Shown here: one piece after another, positions 8,457 through 17,031 of the stretch
Numbering within the stretch: the first letter of the stretch is position 1
How the letters are laid out: each line of letters starts with the position of its first letter
Assembly (NCBI GenBank): GCA_902381685.1
Contig: LR698958.1
Span: 1,622,833 to 1,686,832, forward strand
Source of the DNA: Lachnospiraceae bacterium
GTDB taxonomy: Bacteria > Bacillota > Clostridia > Lachnospirales > Lachnospiraceae
DNA: 64,000 bases
Reading direction: 5' to 3'
Translations under genes and position numbers: made by a program
Notes under the pieces: generated by a model
Seen by the model: the letters and a program-made list of their open reading frames with translations, nothing else
Told to the model about the DNA's origin: nothing
Database searches by the model: none

Positions 8457-9806
8457 ATGCAGAAAAATAAAGTAGCAAACCCTATTACAGAGGGCGTTAT
8501 TTGGAAACAACTGCTAATATTTTTCTTTCCGATTGTTGTCGGAACATTATTTCAACAATTATATAATACGGTGGACGCAATTATTGTGGGACGTTTTGTC
8601 GGCAAGGAGGCGCTTGCCAGCGTTGGAGGTTCTGCCTCTGTTCTTGTCAACTTTGTCATTGGATTTTTTACCGGGCTTTCTGCCGGAGCAAGTGTAATTA
8701 TTTCTCAATTTTACGGTGCAAATGACCGGGAAAATATGCAGAAAGGACTACATACCGCTTACGCATTTTCCATTATATTCGGCGTCATTACTTCCATAGC
8801 AGGTTTGATTTTAACGCCATGGTTATTGGAAATCACTAAAACGCCTGCTGATATATTTGATGATTCCGTACTTTATCTTAGAATTTACTTTGCAGGTATG
8901 CTTTTCATGTTAATTTACAACATGGGTTCAAGTATTTTGCGGGCAATCGGTGACTCCAAAAGACCGCTGTACTATTTAATTGTATGTTGTTTTATCAATA
9001 TCGGATTAGATATTTTATTTGTTGTCTATTTCCATATGGGTATTGCAGGCGCTGCCATCGCTACATTAATTGCACAGGCAGTCAGCGCCGTTTTAGTTAC
9101 GCGGGCATTAATGACTTCCTGTGATATGCTGAAATTAATTCCACAGGAAATCCGAATACATTTTACATTATTGAAATCCGAATTTAAAATTGGATTGCCA
9201 AGCGGTGTGCAATCCTGTATGTACAGTCTGACAAATATTGTTATCCAGGCTGCCGTAAATAATTTCGGAACGGATACTGCTGCCGCATGGGCTGCCTATG
9301 GAAAACTAGATGCGATTTTCTGGACAATCTGTGGTTCTTTCGGAATTGCCATTACAACATTTGCAGGACAAAATTACGGTGCCGGACTTTATGAACGTGT
9401 AAAGAAAAGTGTTCGCGTCTGTCTGCTTATGGCTTTTGGCGTTTCAGCGGTACTGCTGACTTTCCTTATGGTTGCCTGCCGTCCGTTGTATTACATTTTT
9501 ACGACAGATCCGAATGTTATTGACCTCGGCGTTTATATGCTAAGACTGATTACACCAAGTTATATGATTTTTATCTTTATTGAGATTTTTTCAGGGGCGC
9601 TTCGAGGCATCGGAGATGTATTTATCCCTACGTTAATTACACTTGGCGGAGTTTGTTTTATCCGTATTCCGTGGGTTATGTTTATCACCCCTATGAGAAA
9701 TGAAGTTTCAACACTTCTGTACAGTTATCCGGTATCATGGGCAGCCACCGTATTACTGCTGCTCCCATATTACCTATATCAGAAAAAGAAACGACTTTCT
9801 AAGTAA
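8457..9806 (+). CDS. MATE-family multidrug/cation exporter (449 aa)
   Basis: Inner-membrane antiporter of the multidrug and toxic compound extrusion family (MatE domains, about 12 transmembrane helices), exchanging Na+ or H+ for cationic drugs or metabolites. The N-terminal helix motif FFPIVVGTLFQQLYNTVDAI with GRFVG is typical of the clostridial DinF/NorM-like branch, and two MatE repeats are visible (residues about 15-175 and 235-400). The start chosen is the ATG at 8457 behind GAGAGGAG; an earlier in-frame ATG at 8391 lies in the promoter region. The substrate is unknown. It is divergent from jetA and has its own terminator. Confidence 0.9.
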   Translation: MQKNKVANPITEGVIWKQLLIFFFPIVVGTLFQQLYNTVDAIIVGRFVGKEALASVGGSASVLVNFVIGFFTGLSAGASVIISQFYGANDRENMQKGLHTAYAFSIIFGVITSIAGLILTPWLLEITKTPADIFDDSVLYLRIYFAGMLFMLIYNMGSSILRAIGDSKRPLYYLIVCCFINIGLDILFVVYFHMGIAGAAIATLIAQAVSAVLVTRALMTSCDMLKLIPQEIRIHFTLLKSEFKIGLPSGVQSCMYSLTNIVIQAAVNNFGTDTAAAWAAYGKLDAIFWTICGSFGIAITTFAGQNYGAGLYERVKKSVRVCLLMAFGVSAVLLTFLMVACRPLYYIFTTDPNVIDLGVYMLRLITPSYMIFIFIEIFSGALRGIGDVFIPTLITLGGVCFIRIPWVMFITPMRNEVSTLLYSYPVSWAATVLLLLPYYLYQKKKRLSK

Positions 9807-9844
9807 TGGATATGTGGAAATCAATTATTAATTATCCATTTTTT
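9805..9844 (+). terminator. Terminator after MATE gene
   Basis: AATGGATA (9805-9812) pairs with TATCCATT (9833-9840) and is followed by a T run. The 5' arm includes the stop codon region of the MATE gene. Confidence 0.65.
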
Positions 9845-9921
9845 ACTAAATAGGTGGTGCTTCGTCCTCCAATCTGCTATACTCCATTTATAGAATTCCT
9901 CTGTAAATGGAGGAAAACCAG

Positions 9922-10776
9922 ATGAAGAAACAGTTAAAAAACCTTACAATTAAAGATAATTTTATGTTTGCAGCAGTAATGTTAGACGAAGATAACTGCA
10001 AAGAATTTTTAGAAAGGGCATTGCAAATACCAATTGACCATGTGGAAGTCAGTACAGAGAAAAATATCGTATATCACCCTGAATATAAAGGTGTAAGATT
10101 AGATGTGTACGCAAAAGACGAAAAGAATACCCGCTATAATGTAGAAATGCAAGTATCCACTCAGAATTCTTTAGGACTAAGAAGCAGATATTATCAAAGT
10201 CAAATGGATATGGAAATGTTGTTATCCGGTTCCGAGTATGCTGAACTCCCAAATAGTTACGTCATTTTTATTTGTGATTTCGACCCGTTTAATGAGCAGA
10301 AATACAAATATACTTTTCAAATGGAATGCAAAGAAACCGCAAATGCTGAATTACATGATAAAAGAAACATTATATTCTTAAGCACAAAAGGTCGCAACGA
10401 CGAGGAAGTATCGGAAGAACTTATCCGCTTTCTTAAATTTGTTAAAGCAGACTTAAAAGAAAGTCAGAATGATTTTCAGGATACATATGTAAGGAAACTA
10501 CAAAAATTTATAAAGCATATTAAACAAAATAGGGAAATGGAGGAAAAATATATGCTTTTTGAAGAATTGCTGAAAGACGAACGAGAGGTCGGGCGAAAAG
10601 AAGGCGTTTTCAAAGGTATGACAGATATTCTATTCATGTTTTTGTCTAAATTCGGAGTATTACCAGATGAACTTCAGAAAAAAATCAGTAAAGAAACAGA
10701 TGAAGAAGTTTTAAAGAATTGGATACAAACAGCAAGCCAAGTAACTTCTCTAGAAGAATTCATTTCTAAAATGTAA
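9922..10776 (+). CDS. Rpn-family PD-(D/E)XK nuclease/putative transposase (284 aa)
   Basis: Member of the Rpn/YhgA-like family, once called putative transposases; studied members are DNA endonucleases that stimulate RecA-independent recombination. The N-terminal part matches the family opening (LTIKDNFMFAAVM), and the PD-(D/E)XK core is visible as Asp in GVRLDVYA followed by ExQ in YNVEMQVS. The C-terminal third is charged and helical (YMLFEELLKDEREVGRKEGV). The start at 9922 is set by GGAGGA 8 bases upstream. It is monocistronic between a terminator and a hairpin. Such genes are often multicopy and mobile, but no flanking repeats were found. Confidence 0.85.
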   Translation: MKKQLKNLTIKDNFMFAAVMLDEDNCKEFLERALQIPIDHVEVSTEKNIVYHPEYKGVRLDVYAKDEKNTRYNVEMQVSTQNSLGLRSRYYQSQMDMEMLLSGSEYAELPNSYVIFICDFDPFNEQKYKYTFQMECKETANAELHDKRNIIFLSTKGRNDEEVSEELIRFLKFVKADLKESQNDFQDTYVRKLQKFIKHIKQNREMEEKYMLFEELLKDEREVGRKEGVFKGMTDILFMFLSKFGVLPDELQKKISKETDEEVLKNWIQTASQVTSLEEFISKM

Positions 10777-10787
10777 ACATTTCTACT

Positions 10788-10819
10788 AACCGCAAATCCT
10801 TTCACGTGGATTTGCGGTT
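10788..10819. terminator. Hairpin between convergent genes
   Basis: AACCGCAAATCC (10788-10799) pairs perfectly with GGATTTGCGGTT (10808-10819) around an 8-base loop. There is no T-run on either side, so it may be a weak or factor-assisted bidirectional terminator between the nuclease gene and the GNAT gene. Confidence 0.55.
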
Positions 10820-10892
10820 ATAAATAAACAATTCACTGCCTGTTCAGGCAAATATTCAAAGAAAAACAGAGGAATTCTATGTAAATATAAAA

Positions 10893-11405
10893 TTATATTG
10901 TTTTTACCTCATATCCGTATTCTTTAAAAGATAAATCTGAATCGATCTTTTCCTCGTAGATTCCTTCTCTTTTCTTAAATCCTGCCTTTTCGTAAAGCAT
11001 AATTGCAGGAAAATTGTTATCCACAACAAAAAGCCGCAAATACTCTCCACCTAATTGTTTTGTAAGCGAAATCGCTTCTTTTAAAGTAAGTAAACCTATA
11101 CCTTTTCGCAAATGCTTAACATGAACACCTAATCGGTCAATATAGCGTACATCTGCATTTTCGTTCTCCCAGATAATGCTCTTTTCTCCCTCATGCAAAG
11201 AATTTAATGCAAATCCAGATAACATTTCCCCTTTGTCATTTACTAAAATATAAAATTGTTTCTTTTTTATATCCTCTTCCAAAAATTCACACGGATAAAT
11301 TTCGTCCCAAATATATATATCATTTTTTTCCATTTCAGAAACAATATCTTTATACATCTCTTTTATCTGAGATATATCTTGCATTCCTGCTTCTCGTAAT
11401 TTCAT
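10893..11405 (-). CDS. GNAT-family N-acetyltransferase (170 aa)
   Basis: Acetyl-CoA-dependent acetyltransferase of the GNAT fold. The acetyl-CoA-binding motif A is visible as RLGVHVKHLRKGIGLLTLKEA (R-K-G-I-G for the Q/RxxGxG/A loop) near residues 90-112, followed by the motif B region NNFPAIMLYEKAGFKKRE. The substrate cannot be read from sequence. The gene begins 12 bases after the upstream MATE gene, with GGAGAG as ribosome site, so the two are probably one transcript; an acetyltransferase paired with an exporter could act in detoxification, which is inference. Confidence 0.85.
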   Translation of the reverse strand: MKLREAGMQDISQIKEMYKDIVSEMEKNDIYIWDEIYPCEFLEEDIKKKQFYILVNDKGEMLSGFALNSLHEGEKSIIWENENADVRYIDRLGVHVKHLRKGIGLLTLKEAISLTKQLGGEYLRLFVVDNNFPAIMLYEKAGFKKREGIYEEKIDSDLSFKEYGYEVKTI

Positions 11406-11417
11406 ACTCTTTCTCTC

Positions 11418-12767
11418 CTATTCCTTAAATGAATTCAGCCAATTTGCCTTCTTATAATAAATGAAAAAGATAATCGAACTTAGTCCCCAGGTAATCGGAT
11501 ATACCCAGTATACAATATCAATTTTACCGACCAGTTTGCCGAAAACAACAAGTATGGTCACTCGGATAACACACCAGCAGATAAGCATGACAATCATTGG
11601 AACCATTGATTTCCCGGCACCTCTAAGTACCGCCGAAATTGCGTGAGAATATGCCAACAGACAGAAGAATAATGCCGCTGTTCTCGCCCTCGCCACGCCA
11701 TACATAATTACTTCCGGATTACTGTCAAATGCTCTTGTCAGCGGCGAAGCAAAAATAAATATAAGCACTCCGATTAATTCCGCAAGAACGACTGTTGTAA
11801 GTATTCCAAACCTTGCTCCTTTTTTCGCTCTTTCTTCCTGCTTTGCTCCTAAATTCTGCCCTACAAAAGTCGTCAATGCCATTGTAAAACTTGTAATCGG
11901 CAAAAATCCAAAGCCTTCTATTTTAGAATACGCACCACACCCTGCCATCGCTGTTTCTCCGAACGCATTAATATTAGACTGCACAACAACATTTGCAATG
12001 GCAATAATAGAGTTCTGAATACCTGACGGTAAACCGATGCGGATAATCTGTCCCAACATTTCTCTGTCAAATCGAATTTTTCTCAGGCACAAACGATACT
12101 CTTCCTTCGTTCGCATCAGTTGCCCCATACACAAAAATGCACTGACAAATTGGGAAATGGTCGTTGCCAAAGCCGCAGCCCCTACTCCATAATGAAATCC
12201 TGCAATAAATACAAGGTCCAATACAACATTTATAATCGACGAAATAATGAGATAATATAATGGATGTTTACTGTCTCCAACGGACTGTAAAATCCCCACG
12301 AAAACATTGTACATGACAAATCCAAGCGAACCCATAAAATAAATTCGGAAATACGTAACTGACTCAGGCAGAACGTTCGCCGGCGTATCCATCAGAATCA
12401 AAATCTGCGGGGCAAAGAAAACTCCCACAATCGTTAGAACAACGCTGGCAGCCAATCCAAAGGCGACTGTTGTATGTACCGCCGTTTCCACTTTCTCCTT
12501 ATTCCTCGCACCGAAATACCTTGCAATAACTACCCCCGCACCAATGGAAATTCCGTTAAAAAATCCAATCATCAGAAAAATAAGATTTCCGGAAGAACTG
12601 ACCGCCGCCAGCGCACTGCTTCCCAAAAAGTTACCGACAATCAGTGAGTCCGCTGTATTGTACATCTGTTGAAACAGATTTCCCAAGAAAATCGGCAATG
12701 CAAAAAATGTTATCTTTTTCCAAATCGATCCTTCCGTCATCAAGTTCTTTGTCACAGTTGTTTCCAT
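11418..12767 (-). CDS. MATE-family exporter, second copy (449 aa)
   Basis: A second multidrug and toxic compound extrusion protein, similar in its opening (FFALPIFLGNLFQQMYNTAD) to the one at 8457 but clearly diverged, so this is not a recent duplication. It has about 12 membrane helices in two MatE halves. ATG at 12767 is preferred over 12773 because GGAGG lies 7 bases upstream of it. It is co-directional with the GNAT gene downstream and divergent from thioredoxin; the 140-bp gap holds a Crp/Fnr-like palindrome that could also affect this gene. Confidence 0.9.
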   Translation of the reverse strand: METTVTKNLMTEGSIWKKITFFALPIFLGNLFQQMYNTADSLIVGNFLGSSALAAVSSSGNLIFLMIGFFNGISIGAGVVIARYFGARNKEKVETAVHTTVAFGLAASVVLTIVGVFFAPQILILMDTPANVLPESVTYFRIYFMGSLGFVMYNVFVGILQSVGDSKHPLYYLIISSIINVVLDLVFIAGFHYGVGAAALATTISQFVSAFLCMGQLMRTKEEYRLCLRKIRFDREMLGQIIRIGLPSGIQNSIIAIANVVVQSNINAFGETAMAGCGAYSKIEGFGFLPITSFTMALTTFVGQNLGAKQEERAKKGARFGILTTVVLAELIGVLIFIFASPLTRAFDSNPEVIMYGVARARTAALFFCLLAYSHAISAVLRGAGKSMVPMIVMLICWCVIRVTILVVFGKLVGKIDIVYWVYPITWGLSSIIFFIYYKKANWLNSFKE

Positions 12768-12835
12768 ACTCATTCCTCCATTTCTATCTTTTTATTCTAT
12801 CAAAAACTTATTATTTTGAAAAGTTTTTCATTTTA

Positions 12836-12877
12836 TGTGACATAGTCACAGATAAAACAGGGCATAACAACTATAAT
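12836..12877 (+). promoter_or_regulatory. Crp/Fnr-type activator site and thioredoxin promoter
   Basis: TGTGACATAGTCACA (12836-12850) is a perfect palindrome (TGTGAC-ATA-GTCACA). A perfect -10, TATAAT, lies at 12872-12877, but the expected -35 is poor. With a start near 12884 the palindrome is centred at about -41, the class II position for Crp/Fnr activators. A Crp/Fnr-family gene lies at 13371-14042. The geometry is seen; the pairing of regulator and site is inferred. Confidence 0.6.
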
Positions 12878-12913
12878 AACCATAACAAATACAAAGGAAA
12901 AGGAGATTTTATT

Positions 12914-13222
12914 ATGGAAGCATTAAATATCACAATAGATAATTTTGAAACAGAAGTTATGCAGTCAGACAAACCTGTATTAATTGATTTTTGGGCAACA
13001 TGGTGTGGACCTTGCCAAATGGTACTCCCAATCATTAAAGAACTGGCAGAAGAAGTTACTCACGCAAAGATTTGCAAAGTAAATGTAGACGAGCAGCCTG
13101 AATTGGCAAAGAAATTCCGTGTACTCAGCATTCCTACGCTTATGGTAATTAAGGACGGAGAAATCGTAAAGCGTGAAGTAGGGGCAAAGTCAAAAGAAGA
13201 AATTTTAGAATTAATTGGCTAA
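12914..13222 (+). CDS. trxA: Thioredoxin (102 aa)
   Basis: Small cytoplasmic dithiol-disulfide oxidoreductase with the canonical active site WCGPC (IDFWATWCGPCQMV) at about residues 27-31 and the cis-proline loop SIPTLMV. Full length for the family. ATG at 12914 has AAAGGAG upstream. It is transcribed alone, with its own terminator, from a promoter that appears to need an activator; no thioredoxin reductase gene is nearby. The gene symbol is by family; several thioredoxin paralogues are usual in these bacteria. Confidence 0.92.
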   Translation: MEALNITIDNFETEVMQSDKPVLIDFWATWCGPCQMVLPIIKELAEEVTHAKICKVNVDEQPELAKKFRVLSIPTLMVIKDGEIVKREVGAKSKEEILELIG

Positions 13223-13270
13223 TAAAAAATGATGTCGGTTCATACTGATTTAAACTCTAAATCTTAAAAT

Positions 13271-13330
13271 AAGAATCTCCCATAAAAATTCGTGTTTTAC
13301 ACTTGTTTTTCTTGGGAGATTCTTTTTTTC
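13271..13330 (+). terminator. Thioredoxin terminator
   Basis: AAGAATCTCCCA (13271-13282) pairs with TGGGAGATTCTT (13313-13324), followed by seven T. The 30-base loop contains further short pairing (GTGT with ACAC). Confidence 0.85.
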
Positions 13331-13370
13331 TTTTTTAACTATATTTTAGAGCGCTAAAGTCCCTTTTATT

Positions 13371-14042
13371 CTACAACAGTTTCTTCAACTTTTGTCTATC
13401 CACAATCTTAATACTTCCTCTGGAAAGTTCCACCATACCCTCTTTGGCAAAGTATTTCAGCATTCTAGACACTACCTCTCTTGCACTACCCACATATTTC
13501 GCAATCTGTTCATGCGTAAGTGAAAGATTATCTGTTCCCGTTTTTGCTGTTTCGTCTAATAGAAAAATCGCCAGTCTTCTGTCAAAACTCATAAACAAAA
13601 TCTGTTCCATCGCCCACATCACGTCCGAAAATCTGTCTGCCGTCAGCCGCAGAGTGAACGCCTCCACATAAATATTTTTCTGACTTAATGCTGAATATGC
13701 CGGGGAATTGATAAGCAGCACTTCACTGTCCTTCTCCGCATCTACATGAACATCAAAAGTGATATTCTTCAAAATGCAGGAGGCAGACAAAATGCAGACA
13801 TCTCCCTCTCCCAATCTGTATAACGTAACTTCCTTTCCTTCCTCCGAAAGAATATAAGTTCTAAGTTCTCCCTTTTTGATTAGAAGTACGCCGACACACT
13901 CCTGCTGGGCATTGTAAATATTTTGCCCCTGCTTATATTTTACTACAGCAGTATTTTGTATAATCATTTCCCGCTCTTCTTCTGTAATCTCATTCCAAAA
14001 TGTAAGTGTTTCTTTTAAATAGTTTCTATTCTGTTCTGTCAT
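13371..14042 (-). CDS. Crp/Fnr-family transcription regulator (223 aa)
   Basis: An N-terminal cyclic-nucleotide-binding-type beta barrel (about residues 15-120, with GVLLIKKGELRTYILSEEGKE) is followed by the long dimer helix and a C-terminal winged helix-turn-helix (LSLTHEQIAKYVGSAREVVSRM). There is no N-terminal FNR cysteine cluster, although single Cys residues occur at QECVG and SASCILK. The gene overlaps engB by 17 bases (ATG at 14042; GTG at 14048 is possible), so it is probably in the lon-engB transcript. A candidate target is the TGTGAC palindrome before thioredoxin. Confidence 0.87.
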   Translation of the reverse strand: MTEQNRNYLKETLTFWNEITEEEREMIIQNTAVVKYKQGQNIYNAQQECVGVLLIKKGELRTYILSEEGKEVTLYRLGEGDVCILSASCILKNITFDVHVDAEKDSEVLLINSPAYSALSQKNIYVEAFTLRLTADRFSDVMWAMEQILFMSFDRRLAIFLLDETAKTGTDNLSLTHEQIAKYVGSAREVVSRMLKYFAKEGMVELSRGSIKIVDRQKLKKLL

Positions 14043-14631
14043 CTTCACTTTCTTCCATCGTTTTCACTAAATCCCAGATTTCCTCTCTTCCCTGTTTTGT
14101 CACGGAAGAAAATGGAATTACTTTTGTACCCGGAACTAAGTTTAATCCCTGTTTTACCATTTTTACATGTTTTTGAATTTGACTTCGCTTTAACTTATCC
14201 AGTTTTGTTGCGATTATAATCGGATTGTAACCGTGATATACAATCCAGTCATACATCATTTTATCGTTAGCCGTCGGCTCATGACGTATATCTATCAAAA
14301 GGAAAACTGCTCTCAGTTTCTTTGATGTATTCAAGTATCTCTCAATCAGTTTTCCCCACTGTTCTTTCTCCTTCGGAGATACTTTCGCATACCCGTATCC
14401 CGGAAGGTCAACTAAATATAATTCTTTATTTACATTATAGAAATTTATTGTCTGTGTTTTTCCCGGTGTGGCAGATGTTCTCGCCAGTGACTTTCTGTTT
14501 AACAAAGCGTTAATCAATGATGATTTTCCTACATTTGACTTTCCTGCAAATGCAATTTCCATCAACTCCGTATCCGGCAGTTTGCTTGTGATTCCACACA
14601 CAATTTCCAACTCTACATTTTTAATTACCAT
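14026..14631 (-). CDS. engB: Ribosome biogenesis GTPase EngB/YsxC (201 aa)
   Basis: Essential GTPase needed for late assembly of the large ribosomal subunit. The GTP-binding motifs are in place: G1 GKSNVGKSS (about residues 30-38), G2 TPGKTQ, G3 DLPGYGYA and G4 TKLDK, with SSVTKQG as G5. The length is normal. It lies 8 bases after lon; the lon stop overlaps the TAGGAGG ribosome site. The lon-engB neighbourhood is widespread in Firmicutes. Confidence 0.96.
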   Translation of the reverse strand: MVIKNVELEIVCGITSKLPDTELMEIAFAGKSNVGKSSLINALLNRKSLARTSATPGKTQTINFYNVNKELYLVDLPGYGYAKVSPKEKEQWGKLIERYLNTSKKLRAVFLLIDIRHEPTANDKMMYDWIVYHGYNPIIIATKLDKLKRSQIQKHVKMVKQGLNLVPGTKVIPFSSVTKQGREEIWDLVKTMEESEDDRTE

Positions 14632-14639
14632 ATGCCCTC

Positions 14640-16961
14640 CTACTCTTTTACAAGTGCAATTTCCAAAACTTCTCTCATATGACTTACCGGAATAATTTCC
14701 AATCCTTTTGTAATTTCAGAAGAGAGTTCTTCCACATCTCTTTTATTTTCAAACGGAACAATAACCGTCTTAATGCCTGCAACTTTAGCCGCAAGCAGTT
14801 TTTCTTTTAATCCTCCGATTGCAAGTACACGGCCGCGAAGAGTAATCTCCCCCGTCATTGCCACATCTGCTCGCACTTTTCGGTTTGTAATGGCCGAAAA
14901 ATTGGCTGTCGCCATAGAGATTCCCGCCGATGGACCGTCTTTTTGTACGGCACCTTCCGGTATGTGAATATGAATGTCATGTTCCTCGAAAAACTCTTTC
15001 GGAATATCTGCATCGTTTGCAATGGAACGGATATAACTGATTCCGGTTTTGGCTGATTCTTTCATCACGTCACCCAACTGTCCTGTCAGCATAAGTTCGC
15101 CTTTTCCCTGCATCACATTTACTTCAATCTGCAGAGTATCCCCTCCTACGCTTGTCCATGCGAGTCCCCGAACAATTCCAACCTCATCTGTCTCATTTGC
15201 TTTCTGATAAGTATACTTCTCTTTTCCAAGATATTTTTCCAGATTACTCTCTGTCACTCTTATTTTCTGTTTGTTCTTTTCCAATATTTCCCGGGCCGAT
15301 TTTCTGCAAATATCACCGATTCTTCTCTCTAATTGACGGACACCCGCTTCCCTCGTATAATTGTGGGAAATTTTCCATATTGCTCCCCTGCTTATCGTGA
15401 GCATATCTTTTTCCAAACCGTGTTTTTCCAACTGCTTTGGAATAAGATGCCTCTCTGCAATATGGAATTTTTCATTGTCTGTATAACTCGTCACCTCGAT
15501 GATTTCCATTCTGTCCAACAGTGGTCTGGGAATTGTCTGCAATGAATTTGCGGTTGTCACAAACAATACTTCCGACAAATCGAGTGGAACTTCTAAATAA
15601 TGGTCTCGGAATTTTACATTCTGTTCACTGTCCAAAACTTCCAGTAATGCAGAAAATGTATCCCCTTTATAATCTGTGCTGACTTTGTCAATTTCGTCCA
15701 GCAGCATAAGCGGATTTCTGACTCCTGCTGTTTTTAACGCATTTGCAATGCGTCCCGGCATTGCCCCCACATATGTTTTTCGGTGTCCTCGGATTTCCGC
15801 CTCATCTCTCACACCTCCGAGAGAGATACGCACATATTTTTTATGTAAAGCCTTCGACAGTGATTTTGCAATGGAAGTTTTCCCTGTTCCCGGAGGACCG
15901 ACCAGACAGAGTATCGGACTGCTTCCCTTTGAAGTTAAAGCACGAACTGCCAAAAATTCCAGTATTCTCTCTTTCACCTGCTCCAGCCCGTAATGTTCAC
16001 CTTCCAATATTTCTTTTGCATAATGAATATCTAAGTTATCCTCACCGGATTTGTTCCACGGCATTTCTAACATCGTTTCGATATATGTTCTTGTCACTCC
16101 GTTTTCTGCCGGACCGTTCATTGTATTGCGAAATCTTCTGATTTCTTTGCGGAGTTTCTCTTTCACTTCCTCCGGTGCGTCCAACTCTTTTACCGCTTTT
16201 GCAAATTCATCTGCATCTGAGATTGTAGAATCATCTCCCAGTTCTTCCTGAATGACTCTCAACTCTTCTCTTAACAAATATTCTTTTTGATGCTTATCTA
16301 CACGCGCCTTTACCTTTTCCTGAAGTTCTTCCTTAATCTTCGACACCTGTATTTCATTTTCCAACTTTTCTACAAGAAGAAAATATCGTTTTAAAGCATC
16401 TGTTTCCTCAAGCAACTTCTGCGTATCTTCATAACGAAACGGCACATTTGCGCTGATTTCGTCCACAAGTCTTTTCAACTCATCGATTCCCGCGATCTGC
16501 TCCACAGTCTCTTTTGTCAACTTTGGAGTTTTCACCGCATATTGTAAAAACAGTTCCTGCAGCGTTCTAATCATCGCCTCCTGTTTTACAGGTTCTTCCT
16601 CCACAAACGGATATTCCTCCAAGACAGTGATTTCCGCCTCCAGATAAGGTTCTGTCTGTACAAGTTCGTTAAGTTTTGCTCTCTGCTCTCCCTCCACAAG
16701 TACGCGCAAAATCTTTTTCGGCATTTTCACAATCTGTTTAACAGATGCTACCACACCCATCTCATATAAATCGTCCTGAGTTACATTTTCCGTTTCTATA
16801 CATTTCTGTGTCAACAGGAAAATCTGTTGTTCTTCTGCCATTGCCTTTTGGACAGCCTCCAATGACTTTTCCCTGCTCACGTCAAAATGTACGACTTCTT
16901 TCGGCAGAATCGTCATTCCTCTAAGCGCCACCATAGGCAGTCTCTTAATCTGTTCATTCAT
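14640..16961 (-). CDS. lon: ATP-dependent protease Lon (773 aa)
   Basis: Hexameric cytoplasmic AAA+ serine protease that degrades misfolded and regulatory proteins. An N-terminal LON substrate domain (residues about 5-200) is followed by AAA+ with Walker A GPPGTGKTS and Walker B LMLLDEIDK, and then the protease domain with the Ser-Lys dyad: Ser in KDGPSAGISM and Lys in GGLKEKLLAAK. Length is typical. A terminator-like hairpin separates it from clpX upstream, so lon expression may depend on read-through or on its own promoter. Confidence 0.97.
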   Translation of the reverse strand: MNEQIKRLPMVALRGMTILPKEVVHFDVSREKSLEAVQKAMAEEQQIFLLTQKCIETENVTQDDLYEMGVVASVKQIVKMPKKILRVLVEGEQRAKLNELVQTEPYLEAEITVLEEYPFVEEEPVKQEAMIRTLQELFLQYAVKTPKLTKETVEQIAGIDELKRLVDEISANVPFRYEDTQKLLEETDALKRYFLLVEKLENEIQVSKIKEELQEKVKARVDKHQKEYLLREELRVIQEELGDDSTISDADEFAKAVKELDAPEEVKEKLRKEIRRFRNTMNGPAENGVTRTYIETMLEMPWNKSGEDNLDIHYAKEILEGEHYGLEQVKERILEFLAVRALTSKGSSPILCLVGPPGTGKTSIAKSLSKALHKKYVRISLGGVRDEAEIRGHRKTYVGAMPGRIANALKTAGVRNPLMLLDEIDKVSTDYKGDTFSALLEVLDSEQNVKFRDHYLEVPLDLSEVLFVTTANSLQTIPRPLLDRMEIIEVTSYTDNEKFHIAERHLIPKQLEKHGLEKDMLTISRGAIWKISHNYTREAGVRQLERRIGDICRKSAREILEKNKQKIRVTESNLEKYLGKEKYTYQKANETDEVGIVRGLAWTSVGGDTLQIEVNVMQGKGELMLTGQLGDVMKESAKTGISYIRSIANDADIPKEFFEEHDIHIHIPEGAVQKDGPSAGISMATANFSAITNRKVRADVAMTGEITLRGRVLAIGGLKEKLLAAKVAGIKTVIVPFENKRDVEELSSEITKGLEIIPVSHMREVLEIALVKE

Positions 16962-16977
16962 CTGTTTTCCCTCTATT

Positions 16978-17016
16978 CAAAAAGACGGCTCTCTGGTTGC
17001 CCATTAACGCCGTCTT
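16978..17016 (-). terminator. Terminator or attenuator between clpX and lon
   Basis: Reading leftward AAGACGGC (17009-17016) pairs with GCCGTCTT (16982-16989), followed by T residues. It lies just past the clpX stop and 20 bases before lon. Confidence 0.75.
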
Positions 17017-17031
17017 AATTTCTTCTCAAGT

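Noticed and set aside
9907..9921. Earlier start for the Rpn nuclease
   Set aside because: This ATG overlaps the GGAGGA that serves the ATG at 9922 and has no ribosome site of its own.
11418..12767. The two MATE genes as a recent tandem duplication
   Set aside because: Their sequences are well diverged outside family motifs and they are in opposite orientation.
15676..16141. Plus-strand open frames of over 100 codons opposite lon
   Set aside because: They lie entirely antisense to a clearly conserved coding region, lack ribosome sites and show no protein-like pattern.
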